A stretch of DNA of 64,000 nt from Campylobacteraceae bacterium. GTDB taxonomy: Bacteria; Campylobacterota; Campylobacteria; Campylobacterales; Sulfurovaceae. The notes beneath the pieces are model-generated. The model did no database searches, was not told the DNA's origin, and worked only from the letters and a program-made list of their open reading frames with translations. The DNA lies in NCBI GenBank assembly GCA_027036015.1, contig JALVTH010000060.1, positions 1-64,000 of the forward strand, given 5' to 3'. Position numbers and translations under genes: made by a program. This document shows, piece after piece, positions 8,309 to 17,790 of the stretch; the stretch's first letter is position 1, and every line of letters begins with the position of its first letter.

Positions 8309-9262
8309 TTAATAAATATACCCATATTTTGCAAGGGTTTTTCTTATTTGAGTCATTTGGTAGTTTTTGCTTTTTCCACACCAAGCAGGAGCTAAAAGTG
8401 TATCATCTTCAATGCCAGCAGTTACTCTTTGTATTATAATATGCTTTGGCATTATATTAATTGCTTCAGCTAATACATCAAGATACTCTTGCATTGAAAT
8501 TGGTCTAAATTCACCTCTTTTGTATTCATTTGCTAATAGTGTATTTTTTACAACATAGAGTGGATGAAATTTCACTGAATCAATTCCAAGCTCAAATGCT
8601 CTTTTGGCACTCTCAAGCATCATCTCCTTATTTTCACCTGGCAAACCAAAAATTAAATGCCCACAAACATTGAGTTTATATTTCTTTGCTTTTTGTATAG
8701 CTTCAATGATACTTTGGCTATCATGTCCGCGATTAATACGCTCTAAGGTTTCATCAAAAAATGACTGAATCCCAAACTCAATCCATATTTCTTTTTTGTG
8801 GCTTAGTTCACTTAAATACTCATATACCTTTTCTTCAACACTATCGCTTCTTGTACCAATACTAAGTCCTATAATATCTTTTTGATTTAAAGCTTCTTCA
8901 TAAAGGGCTTTAAGTGTATCAAAAGGGGCATAAGTATTAGTAAATGCTTGAAAGTAGGCAAGATATTTTTCATAACCTAAGGGAGTATATTCTTTTTTGC
9001 CTTTAGATAGTTGCATTTTTACTTGCAAAAGCTGTTTTTGCAAAAGGGGATTACTTTTTGAATTTAAATTTAAAAAGATTTTATCTTTGTTTTTACTGAC
9101 ATTTGGACTAAATGAATCATTTTCGCAAAAGGTACATCCACCTTTTGCTACAGCTCCATCAATATTTGGACAAGTAAAGCCGCTAATTGCTAAAGGGATT
9201 TTTTTAACTTTAACTTTATACTTTTTTCGTAAATATGCTCCAAACGTTCTTAATTTTTTCAT
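8309..9262 (-). CDS. TIGR01212-type radical SAM protein (YhcC-like)
   Basis: Cys motif CPNIDGAVAKGGCTFCEND, GLSIGTRSDSVEE, FGIQSFFDETLERINRGH, HLIFGLPGE. Confidence 0.85.
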   Translation of the reverse strand: MKKLRTFGAYLRKKYKVKVKKIPLAISGFTCPNIDGAVAKGGCTFCENDSFSPNVSKNKDKIFLNLNSKSNPLLQKQLLQVKMQLSKGKKEYTPLGYEKYLAYFQAFTNTYAPFDTLKALYEEALNQKDIIGLSIGTRSDSVEEKVYEYLSELSHKKEIWIEFGIQSFFDETLERINRGHDSQSIIEAIQKAKKYKLNVCGHLIFGLPGENKEMMLESAKRAFELGIDSVKFHPLYVVKNTLLANEYKRGEFRPISMQEYLDVLAEAINIMPKHIIIQRVTAGIEDDTLLAPAWCGKSKNYQMTQIRKTLAKYGYIY

Positions 9263-10638
9263 AACACCTCACTACAATCAAGTGAATCAGCGCAACCTCC
9301 AGCAAAATAGTTGCCATCAAAGCTAACAAGTGAATAGTTCATATCTCTTCCCAGAGCATCTTTAAGCCCTTCAATACTCAAAAATCCAAGTGAATCAGCC
9401 CCAATATGTTTAGCAAGCTCATTCACATCTAAATGATTAGAAATAAGCTCTTCTTTTGTAGGCGTATCTATACCATAGCGGCAAGGATATTTAATTTCAG
9501 GTGAGGCAATACGCATATGCACCTCTTTTGCACCAACACTTTTAAGCATCTTTACAATTTGCTTAGAAGTTGTCCCTCGAACTAAGGAATCATCAATAAT
9601 TGCAACGCGTTTTCCCTCAATAAGTGGCTTAATTGGAGAGAGTTTAAGCTTTACTTTTAAATCTCTTATCTCTTGCGTTGGTTCAATAAAGGTGCGCCCA
9701 ACATAGTGGTTTCTAACAATCCCCATCGAAAAAGGAATATTAAGTTCATTTGCAAAACCCATTGCAGCAGCTACACCACTATCAGGAACTGGTAAAACCA
9801 CATCTACATCAGCTGGAGCCTCTTTTGCCAAACGCTTACCACATTCAACCCTTGTTTGATAAACATTTTTCCCATTTACAATACTATCTGGTCTTGCAAA
9901 ATAGATATACTCAAATGCACAAGGGCGAAAATCTATCTCATCTTCGCTAAAAAGCATTTGGCTTTGAGGCTCTTTGCCTTTTTCAAAAATAATCATCTCT
10001 CCTGGTTTTACATCACGAATAAAGGTAGCTCCAACCAAATCAAATGCACACGTTTCACTTGCAACAATATATCCACCATCTTTAAGTTTGCCAAGAGATA
10101 GTGGTCGAATTCCAAATCGATCTCTTATTGCAAACATTTTTGAGCGGCTTTGAATCACCAAACAATATGCCCCTTCAATTTGGCTAATTGCATCTTTGAT
10201 TCTATCAATTAAAGCATCTTTTTGGCTTTTTGCAATCAAATGAACAATATTTTCTGTATCCATAAAGGTTTGAAAGATTGCTCCATTGGCAATGAGTTCA
10301 TTTCTTACTTTATATTTATTTGTTAAGTTTCCATTATGGGCTATGGCAATCTCACCAAGTTTATAGCGTGCAAAAACCGGCTGTGCATCAAGAACTGAGT
10401 CTTTTCCAGCAGTTGAGTAGCGGTTATGCCCAATAGCGCAACTTCCTTCTAAAACTTTTAGTTTTTCTTCATCAAAAATCTCAGTAACAAGCCCTCTTTC
10501 TTTTATAAGTCTAATTGTTTTTCCATTTGCCGCACTAATACCGCTTGATTCTTGTCCGCGATGTTGCATTGCAAAAAGTGCATAATATGCAATTTTTGCC
10601 GCATTTTCATTGCCATAAACCCCTACTATTGCACACAT
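9259..10638 (-). CDS. purF: Amidophosphoribosyltransferase
   Basis: MCAIVGVYG N-terminal Cys, MQHRGQESSGI, VVLPVPDSGVAAAMGFA, VAIIDDSLVRGTTSKQIV. Confidence 0.95.
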   Translation of the reverse strand: MCAIVGVYGNENAAKIAYYALFAMQHRGQESSGISAANGKTIRLIKERGLVTEIFDEEKLKVLEGSCAIGHNRYSTAGKDSVLDAQPVFARYKLGEIAIAHNGNLTNKYKVRNELIANGAIFQTFMDTENIVHLIAKSQKDALIDRIKDAISQIEGAYCLVIQSRSKMFAIRDRFGIRPLSLGKLKDGGYIVASETCAFDLVGATFIRDVKPGEMIIFEKGKEPQSQMLFSEDEIDFRPCAFEYIYFARPDSIVNGKNVYQTRVECGKRLAKEAPADVDVVLPVPDSGVAAAMGFANELNIPFSMGIVRNHYVGRTFIEPTQEIRDLKVKLKLSPIKPLIEGKRVAIIDDSLVRGTTSKQIVKMLKSVGAKEVHMRIASPEIKYPCRYGIDTPTKEELISNHLDVNELAKHIGADSLGFLSIEGLKDALGRDMNYSLVSFDGNYFAGGCADSLDCSEVL

Positions 10639-10653
10639 ATTTTCTTGCTCTCC

Positions 10654-11427
10654 TTAAATTCCAATAGCATCATTAATTGTATATAGTCCTGGCTTTTGAT
10701 GAATAAGCCACTTTGCCCCTCTTATAGCCCCTTTAGAAAAGGTCTCTCTGCTTGTAGCAGTATGAGAGAGTTCAATATACTCTCCATCATTATAAAAGCC
10801 AACTGTGTGTCTTCCAACAATATCTCCGCCTCTTAGCGCCATTATTGCGATTTCATCTTTGCTTCTTGGACCAATTTGCCCATCCCTTCCGCTAACTCTA
10901 ACTTTTTCCAAATCCAAACCTCTTGCCTTTGCGGCAAACTCACCCAAAGTTAGAGCTGTTCCGCTTGGTGCATCAACTTTGTGGCGATGGTGCATCTCTA
11001 CAATTTCTATATCAAAATCTTTCAATTTTTGTGAAACTTCAAAAACCAACTGTTTTAAAAGTGCAATACCAACAGACATATTGGTTGAATAAAGTACTGG
11101 CATAACTTCGCTGGCTTTTTGCAAAAGATTTTGCTGATGTTTATTAAAGCCTGTTGTTGCAATTACAAGCGGTTTTGGATTTTTCAAAGCTGCTTCTAAG
11201 AGTGCTTCAGTTGCAACTGGTGCTGAAAAGTCAATTACAACATCAGCGCTCTCAAGCAATTTATTAATATCATTTGTTACAAGTGTTTCTTTTGGAATTG
11301 GAGTTTTTAACTCATCATAAACATGCACAACACTTAAATTGAGTGCTTCATCTTCTACTACATTTTTAATTAAGTGTGCACCCATTCTTCCGGTGCTTCC
11401 TAAAATTCCAACATTAATTTTACTCAT
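10654..11427 (-). CDS. dapB: 4-hydroxy-tetrahydrodipicolinate reductase
   Basis: [37 protein letters not shown]; start chosen at MSKINV. Confidence 0.93.
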   Translation of the reverse strand: MSKINVGILGSTGRMGAHLIKNVVEDEALNLSVVHVYDELKTPIPKETLVTNDINKLLESADVVIDFSAPVATEALLEAALKNPKPLVIATTGFNKHQQNLLQKASEVMPVLYSTNMSVGIALLKQLVFEVSQKLKDFDIEIVEMHHRHKVDAPSGTALTLGEFAAKARGLDLEKVRVSGRDGQIGPRSKDEIAIMALRGGDIVGRHTVGFYNDGEYIELSHTATSRETFSKGAIRGAKWLIHQKPGLYTINDAIGI

Positions 11428-12364
11428 CAAACTTCTCCTGTACATAATTTAATGCTTCCATTCCAGCAATTGCTCCATCACTTGCTGCACAAACAACTTG
11501 CTTTGGAGCATCAACTCTTATATCGCCCGCCGCAAAAAGTCCAGGGATAGAAGTATGCATTCTTAAATTAACCACTACTTGCCCATTTTCATTCACTTCA
11601 CAAAGAAAACTTCCATCATCTTGCTTTAACACTTCATTATTAACATTGTGTCCTACAAAAACAAAAACACCGGGCACTTTAAGCTCAAATACCTTACCTT
11701 CTTGCTCAATTTTTACACCCTCAACACCCATTGCATTTCCAAATACTTCTAATAAGTGAGCATTTAAAATAAATTCAATATTTTCTTTCTTTTTAGCGCG
11801 TTCAACGGTTGGAGGAGCAGCTCTAAATTTGTCACGTCTGTGAACCAAATAGACTTTCGAACAAATATTTGAAAGATAGATTGCCTCTTCTAAAGCTGTA
11901 TCGCCGCCTCCAAGGACTACAACTTCTTTATCTTTATAAAAAAAGCCATCACATGTTGCACAAGTGCTCACACCTCTTCCAAAAAACTCATCTTCACCTT
12001 TAAAACCTGCTTTTTTAGGAACAGAACCAGTACAAACTATTACACTTTTTGCTTCAAATTCACCGCTTTCTGCAATAACTTTAAAAATATCACCCTCTTT
12101 TTTTACCTGCTTTACTTTAGCCATTTCATGTTTAAGCCCAAAATGCATACATTGCTTTGGCCAAGACTCCATCAACTCCATTCCAGTTAAAGGTGGATCT
12201 TCTCGAAAAACGCCTGGATAGTTTTCTATTTCGCTACTTTGTGTAATTTGCCCTCCTGGCATTCCCATTTCAAACATAACAACATTTTTTAATCCACCTC
12301 TTGTTGCATAAAGCCCAGCCGTTAGTCCTGCTGGACCTCCACCAATAATTGCTAAATCAAGCAT
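11420..12364 (-). CDS. trxB: Thioredoxin-disulfide reductase
   Basis: [26 protein letters not shown] redox motif, [22 protein letters not shown]. Confidence 0.95.
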   Translation of the reverse strand: MLDLAIIGGGPAGLTAGLYATRGGLKNVVMFEMGMPGGQITQSSEIENYPGVFREDPPLTGMELMESWPKQCMHFGLKHEMAKVKQVKKEGDIFKVIAESGEFEAKSVIVCTGSVPKKAGFKGEDEFFGRGVSTCATCDGFFYKDKEVVVLGGGDTALEEAIYLSNICSKVYLVHRRDKFRAAPPTVERAKKKENIEFILNAHLLEVFGNAMGVEGVKIEQEGKVFELKVPGVFVFVGHNVNNEVLKQDDGSFLCEVNENGQVVVNLRMHTSIPGLFAAGDIRVDAPKQVVCAASDGAIAGMEALNYVQEKFDE

Positions 12365-12390
12365 TTTTTTACCTTTTTAAGAAAGTTTCA

Positions 12391-12437
12391 TTGATACATT
12401 GTTTATTCGTAGCGCTTACAAATAAACAATACATCAA
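12391..12437. repeat. Imperfect inverted repeat, 17-bp arms (15/17), between trxA and trxB
   Basis: TTGATACATTGTTTATT (12391-12407) and AATAAACAATACATCAA (12421-12437), central GTAGCGCTTAC. Confidence 0.75.
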
Positions 12438-12459
12438 CTACTCCCCAAAAGGGAAGTAG
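12438..12459. repeat. Second hairpin CTACTCCCC-AAAA-GGGAAGTAG
   Basis: 9-bp arms with one mismatch, adjoining the previous inverted repeat; plus-strand side followed by AAAGTTTTTT. Confidence 0.6.
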
Positions 12460-12467
12460 AAAGTTTT

Positions 12468-12788
12468 TTATCCTAATAAAGCGTCAAGTTTTTCTGCAAA
12501 AACAGTTTTACCAGCAGCTCCAACCATTTGATCTACAAGCTCACCATTTTTGAAGAATAAAATTGTAGGAATTGAGCGGATTCCAAATTTTACTGCAAGA
12601 TTTGGTTGTTCATCAGTATTTACTTTACAAATTTTTGCTTTGCCTTCATACTCCTGGGCCAATTCGTCAATAATTGGTGCAATCATTCTACAAGGTCCAC
12701 ACCATGGCGCCCAAAAATCTACCATTACAACACCATCTTTAATAGTATCATCAAAATTTGCCTCAGTTAATTCAATGTATTTACCCAT
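12468..12788 (-). CDS. trxA: Thioredoxin
   Basis: VDFWAPWCGPCRMIAPIIDELA, VNTDEQPNLAVKFGIRSIPTI. Confidence 0.95.
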   Translation of the reverse strand: MGKYIELTEANFDDTIKDGVVMVDFWAPWCGPCRMIAPIIDELAQEYEGKAKICKVNTDEQPNLAVKFGIRSIPTILFFKNGELVDQMVGAAGKTVFAEKLDALLG

Positions 12789-12943
12789 TGACCATCCTTT
12801 ATTAAAAATTTTTGAGATTATACCCTTATTTTTCTAAGAGTAAATCATATCGTAAAATATAACACATCTTTTTAAACTAAGCCTTAAATAGAAAATTTTT
12901 TTAGAAGAATTTTTCAAGCAAGTAAGTTCGAAGCACCCTCCCC

Positions 12944-12997
12944 CAATCACTAATCACTAATTACTAATCACTCCTCACTCATTACTCAACACTCTAT
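12944..12997. repeat. Degenerate 7-bp-period tandem array 1
   Basis: CAATCAC TAATCAC TAATTAC TAATCAC TCCTCAC TCATTAC TCAACAC TCTA; overlaps the TAG stop (12994-12996) of the minus-strand gene. Confidence 0.9.
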
Positions 12998-14649
12998 TTA
13001 GTTACAATCGTTACATCTCCCCCTTTTGAAAAACTTACATCAATTGTTACTTTTCCACTTAAATTTTTTCCCACTTCATAATATAAATTGGCATTTTTGT
13101 TAATTGTTTTATGATTGCTAAAATATGGACCTTCTAAATATTCAAAGTCATTATCAAAAACATAATTAAAAAAATTAATTGAACCAAGTTTATAGGTATT
13201 GCCATTATAAGAGGTCTCTTTAAAGTCTCCAAAATTATATTGTGGCAAGCCATTTGGTAAAGAAATATAATCAGATAAAAGCACTCCAACAGCCCACTCT
13301 CTTAAAAGTTCATGAATGCTTTTGCCAGTTGCACTCTCAAGCGCCTTTTCGTCAGCGTAATTACTCTTTTCTAAATCATGTAAAACTTTTGCCCCACCAT
13401 AATTTCTGAGTAAAAATGCGCCAAAAGAGCTTACGATTCCATAAGAAGCAATATCTCTATCATGCCAAAGTGTTAAAGAGTAGTAATCGTATCTATTAAA
13501 GTATGGATATCTTCCACCATCATTTCCAGACTCTCCTGCGCTTCCATCTTTTGGATCCACATTTCTTGGTCCCTTATATTTAAGCTTTGTAGCAACTAAA
13601 TCTTCTGTTGCTTCTGAGAGCATCTCATTAAACCATGTTGCATCATCAATATTTTTTAAAACCTCTCTTTGATAAAAATGAATCATATGTTGAAACTCGT
13701 GTGCTAAAGTAGAAAAAGTCTCTTTTTTAGCCTTCTCTTTATCAAAACCAGCAACATTACCACTATAGAGTGTGCTATTGATATAAAACATAATTTTTTC
13801 GTTTGAGGCTGGCACTTGAGATTTTGTATAATTATCTTTAGACCAAAAATATCCAGCAACGCGATCTTCATCCATTTTATAAATTAAAATATGAATGTTT
13901 CCATCATATCCAATCAAGTTAGATTTATTATGACTCCCCCACTCTGCACCATATAAACTTGTATCCCAATCATAAATATCGTTATTGCTTCCTGATTGTA
14001 AAAAAGCATTTGCTAAATCATCAACCATTTTAGAGGTTATTTCCCTGTTATTATATTCATTATCTTCTACCCAAACAATAAGCTTTCGCTCTCCAAAAGA
14101 TGTAAAAGCATCAACTATTTTTTGAACCGTTGCATTAACCCATTTTGTACAATTATTATCATTATCCATATCAACACAAAAGCTCTCACTATCACCCTTG
14201 CTATAATTTTTATACAAAGGAGTTAATTTATAATTTTGCTTTTTGTTAGAGTTTTTTTGTAAAAGAGCAAACGCTTTTTTTCGAAAATTAAGCACTTTTT
14301 GAGGAGTCATAAGAGTAGTAGCTTTTTTATTTTGCACTATTTTATTGTGTTTATAATTTATCCCATATCCAATATTATCATCAATTGTTACTTCGTTATA
14401 ATTAAAATGACTCGTTGCAACAACATAAACATCTTTTAAATGAGCTAAATGAAGTGTAATATGAACTTTTTTTACATTTGTAAAAGTATAAGTTGTAGGA
14501 TCACTGCTATTATCATTTATGACTTTTGAAGAATCATTATAATTATTTAATTGTGTAGACTCATCATAATTACTCCATCCATTTGAAACACCCCCACCTC
14601 CACACCCTATTAGGGCAATAAGAGAAAAAAGAAAAATCAAATATTTCAT
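12994..14649 (-). CDS. Lipoprotein metalloprotease, M30/hyicolysin-like
   Basis: Lipobox-like LIALIGCGGGG; zinc motif TLAHEFQHMIHFYQ with downstream WFNEMLSEATEDL. Confidence 0.7.
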   Translation of the reverse strand: MKYLIFLFSLIALIGCGGGGVSNGWSNYDESTQLNNYNDSSKVINDNSSDPTTYTFTNVKKVHITLHLAHLKDVYVVATSHFNYNEVTIDDNIGYGINYKHNKIVQNKKATTLMTPQKVLNFRKKAFALLQKNSNKKQNYKLTPLYKNYSKGDSESFCVDMDNDNNCTKWVNATVQKIVDAFTSFGERKLIVWVEDNEYNNREITSKMVDDLANAFLQSGSNNDIYDWDTSLYGAEWGSHNKSNLIGYDGNIHILIYKMDEDRVAGYFWSKDNYTKSQVPASNEKIMFYINSTLYSGNVAGFDKEKAKKETFSTLAHEFQHMIHFYQREVLKNIDDATWFNEMLSEATEDLVATKLKYKGPRNVDPKDGSAGESGNDGGRYPYFNRYDYYSLTLWHDRDIASYGIVSSFGAFLLRNYGGAKVLHDLEKSNYADEKALESATGKSIHELLREWAVGVLLSDYISLPNGLPQYNFGDFKETSYNGNTYKLGSINFFNYVFDNDFEYLEGPYFSNHKTINKNANLYYEVGKNLSGKVTIDVSFSKGGDVTIVTK

Positions 14650-14706
14650 AACTTAGCCTTTTTATTTTGATTATATCAAAATAAAATTAACGCTAAGTTA
14701 CCTTAT

Positions 14707-15702
14707 TTAAATTAACTTCACACCTTTTTGCCCATTTTTTAACTCACCAATAACATACGCATCACTATTTTTTACAATATTATCAACATTTTCTTCTTCA
14801 ACAATCCAAATCATTCCAACACCCATATTAAAGGTGCGATACATCTCATCTTCATCTACATATTTAGCAATAAAATCAAAAATTGGCAATGTTTTAATTT
14901 TTTCTTTATAAACTATAGCTTCAATATTATTTGGCAATACTCTTGGCAAGTTTTCTACAATTCCTCCACCTGTAATGTGTGAAAGAGCAATAATCTTATC
15001 TTTATTGGCTTTAAACTCTTTTACATAAATTCTTGTTGGCTCAAGCAGTATTTCTACCAAAGCTTTACCCAAAAACTCATCTTCAAGCTTCATTTGTAAC
15101 TTATCAAAAAAGAGTTTTCTAACCAGCGAATATCCATTTGAATGTACTCCGCTACTTGGCAAAGCCAAAAGCACTTGATTTGGCTGAACTCTACTTACTC
15201 TATCAAGCTCGTCTTTTTCAGCCACTCCAACAGCAAAGCCTGCTAAATCAAAATCATCTTCACTATACATTCCTGGCATCTCAGCAGTTTCTCCGCCAAT
15301 TAGGGCACACTCAGCCTCAAGGCATCCTTTAGCAATTCCTTTTACTACGCTCGCAGCTTCATTGGTTTTTAATTTACCCGTTGCATAATAATCTAAAAAA
15401 AATAGAGGCTCAGCAAAATTACAAATTAAATCATTAACACACATTGCAACCAAATCAATTCCAACACTATCAAATTTTTTTGCTTCAATTGCAATTTTAA
15501 GTTTTGTTCCAACTCCATCAGTTGCACCAAGAAGCACAGGTTCTTTAAAACCTTTTGGCAAAGCATAAGCTCCAGCAAATGAGCCAATTCCTCCAATTAC
15601 ATTGCTATTAAAAGTAGCTTTCACATCTTCTTTTATAGCTTCTACAAAGCTATTTCCTGCATCAATATCAACTCCGGCATCTTTATAGCTTAATTTATCC
15701 AT
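14707..15702 (-). CDS. purM: Phosphoribosylformylglycinamidine cyclo-ligase
   Basis: YKDAGVDIDAGN, GATDGVGTKLKIA, CALIGGETAEMPGMY, SHITGGGIVENLPR. Confidence 0.95.
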   Translation of the reverse strand: MDKLSYKDAGVDIDAGNSFVEAIKEDVKATFNSNVIGGIGSFAGAYALPKGFKEPVLLGATDGVGTKLKIAIEAKKFDSVGIDLVAMCVNDLICNFAEPLFFLDYYATGKLKTNEAASVVKGIAKGCLEAECALIGGETAEMPGMYSEDDFDLAGFAVGVAEKDELDRVSRVQPNQVLLALPSSGVHSNGYSLVRKLFFDKLQMKLEDEFLGKALVEILLEPTRIYVKEFKANKDKIIALSHITGGGIVENLPRVLPNNIEAIVYKEKIKTLPIFDFIAKYVDEDEMYRTFNMGVGMIWIVEEENVDNIVKNSDAYVIGELKNGQKGVKLI

Positions 15703-15711
15703 TTTTATCCT

Positions 15712-15903
15712 TTATTTACATTCTGGCAGTAAAGTTTTTAGTAGCATTCGAAGCGGACAAAAGCCAATAAAGCCATCAAGCAAAAGTGCAACTATTAAAA
15801 TTAAATAGATAATAAAAGCAATTTTAACATTTGTAGCCAAAAAACCAAGTGCAAAACCAATAATAATTGCTAAAATAATACTTCGCATTCTCTCAACACA
15901 CAT
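15712..15903 (-). CDS. DUF2892-like small membrane protein
   Basis: 63 aa; LLLDGFIGFCPLRMLL pattern. Confidence 0.6.
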   Translation of the reverse strand: MCVERMRSIILAIIIGFALGFLATNVKIAFIIYLILIVALLLDGFIGFCPLRMLLKTLLPECK

Positions 15904-15922
15904 TATTTCTCCTTTGGCAAAA

Positions 15923-16477
15923 TTATAGCAAAAGCTCTTTAATTCTTTTTATCTTCTCTTTTGAAGCAATAATTTCATATTCAACCTTTTCGGGCAAAAA
16001 GAGCCGTTTTGGAGTAATTGCAAGCTTTTTAAAAATAAATTCCACATTGCGCTGTTTATTATAAGGAATAGAAAATCTAAATTGCTCTTCTTGAATAAAA
16101 GGCTCTATTTCACAAGATTGTAAAACACTTTTTGCCGCGCTCATATAGGCTCTTGCCATCCCTCCAACGCCAAGCTTTATCCCTCCAAAGTAGCGCACTA
16201 CTACGATTGCACTATTTATTAAACTGTTTCCTTGCATAACTTTTAAAAGAGGCACGCCAGCAGCTCCTTTTGGCTCACCATCATCACTTGAGTTTTCAAC
16301 AATTTGATTATATCTATTTAGTTTGCGATAAGCCCATACAATGTGATTTGCCTTTGGATGCTCTTTTTGAATTTCTTGCAATCGTTTTTCAAACAAGAGA
16401 TATGGCATTGCTATGGCAATAAATTTGGAACGTTTCACTTCTATTTGGTTTTGAGTTTCTTTTGTGATACAATTCAT
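15923..16477 (-). CDS. YigZ/IMPACT family protein
   Basis: SSDDGEPKGAAGVPLL...VVVRYFGGIKLGVGGMARAY. Confidence 0.9.
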   Translation of the reverse strand: MNCITKETQNQIEVKRSKFIAIAMPYLLFEKRLQEIQKEHPKANHIVWAYRKLNRYNQIVENSSDDGEPKGAAGVPLLKVMQGNSLINSAIVVVRYFGGIKLGVGGMARAYMSAAKSVLQSCEIEPFIQEEQFRFSIPYNKQRNVEFIFKKLAITPKRLFLPEKVEYEIIASKEKIKRIKELLL

Positions 16478-16504
16478 AAATCGATTTTACCATAAAGAGT
16501 ATCA

Positions 16505-17713
16505 ATGAAAGTTGATGTTGCAATTATAGGAGCAGGTGCAAGCGGAATGCTTGCTGCAATTTTATTAGCCAAAAAAGGCAAAAAAGTTGTTTTAATTGAG
16601 CGCCAAGAGCGTGGTGGTAAAAAGATTTTAGCAAGCGGTAATGGACACTGCAACATTACAAATGCCAAAATTAGTGTACAAGATTTTTATGGGAGCGGTA
16701 AAATCATCATACAAAATCTTTTACCACGATGTGCAGCTAAAAAGATAGAAAAAGTCTTTAATGAATTGGGGCTTCCTTTAGTAAAAAAAGAAGAAAATAA
16801 ACTCTTTCCAGCCTCTATACAAGCTGCAATTGTTTTAGAACTCTTAGAAGAAGCTCTTAAACGCTACAAAGTTGAAGTTATCTATAATGCAAAAGAGTAT
16901 GAACTTTTTCATGATTTTAGAGTTAAATTGCCTCAAAAAACCATTAAAGCTAAAAAGCTTATTATTGCAACAGGCTCAAGTGCAGCACCTCAGCTTGGTG
17001 GCAACGAAAGCACTCTGATGCTTGCTAAAAAATTTGGTCACGCAATAAAACCATTTTTTCCAGCCCTTGTTCCCATGGAGAGCAATGCAACGCTTTGTAA
17101 AAAATTAAATGGCTTAAAAATTGCCTGTGGGGCTACGCTTATAGTGAATAAAAAAAGAAGACAAAGAGTTTTTGGAGATGTTTTATTTCGAAGCTATGGT
17201 TTAAGTGGTTTAGCAATTTTAGATTTAAGTATCGAAGCATCATTGGCTTTTAGTAAAGGAAACTCAATTCTTATTTCGCTTGATTTTTTCCCACAATTTA
17301 ATGTAACAAAACTTAGCTCTTATTTAAAAGAGAGAATCGATCTACAAAGAAATTTGCCACTTCCTCTTTGGCTTGGGGCACTGCTTCCGAAAAAGCTTGC
17401 TCTTGAGATTTTAAAAAAACGAAAACTTCATAAAGCGTTTGAGTGTGATTTAAACCATTTTAATCTCAAAGAGCTTGCATCAACTATGAAAAACCTTTTA
17501 ATTCCAATTGAAAAGATGCGTGAATTTAAATATGCTGAAGTTGCAATTGGAGGAGTGCATGCAAGAGAGTTAAATGCAAAAACACTTGAATCCAAAAAGA
17601 AAAAAGGGCTCTATTTTATTGGCGAAGCTGTTGATATTGTAGGCAAAAGAGGAGGATACAATTTTCACTTTGCCTGGTGCTCTGCTATTAAAGTTGCAAA
17701 TAGCATTAAATAA
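16505..17713 (+). CDS. HI0933/YhiN-type FAD-dependent oxidoreductase
   Basis: VAIIGAGASGMLAAILLA, GGKKILASGNGHCNITN, GLYFIGEAVDIVGKRGGYNFHFAWCSA. Confidence 0.9.
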   Translation: MKVDVAIIGAGASGMLAAILLAKKGKKVVLIERQERGGKKILASGNGHCNITNAKISVQDFYGSGKIIIQNLLPRCAAKKIEKVFNELGLPLVKKEENKLFPASIQAAIVLELLEEALKRYKVEVIYNAKEYELFHDFRVKLPQKTIKAKKLIIATGSSAAPQLGGNESTLMLAKKFGHAIKPFFPALVPMESNATLCKKLNGLKIACGATLIVNKKRRQRVFGDVLFRSYGLSGLAILDLSIEASLAFSKGNSILISLDFFPQFNVTKLSSYLKERIDLQRNLPLPLWLGALLPKKLALEILKKRKLHKAFECDLNHFNLKELASTMKNLLIPIEKMREFKYAEVAIGGVHARELNAKTLESKKKKGLYFIGEAVDIVGKRGGYNFHFAWCSAIKVANSIK

Positions 17714-17725
17714 CCTTCCCCTCCC

Positions 17726-17790
17726 CACTCAGCACTCAACACTCATCACTCATCACTCAGCACTCAACACTTAATACTCATCACTCATTA
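17726..17790. repeat. Degenerate 7-bp-period tandem array 2 (nine units)
   Basis: CACTCAG CACTCAA CACTCAT CACTCAT CACTCAG CACTCAA CACTTAA TACTCAT CACTCAT; abuts minus-strand stop codon at 17788-17790. Confidence 0.95.

Noticed and set aside
12944-12997. Periodic repeats as a CRISPR array
   Set aside because: Unit is 7 bp with no spacers and no cas genes nearby; same for the arrays at 17726 and 63374.
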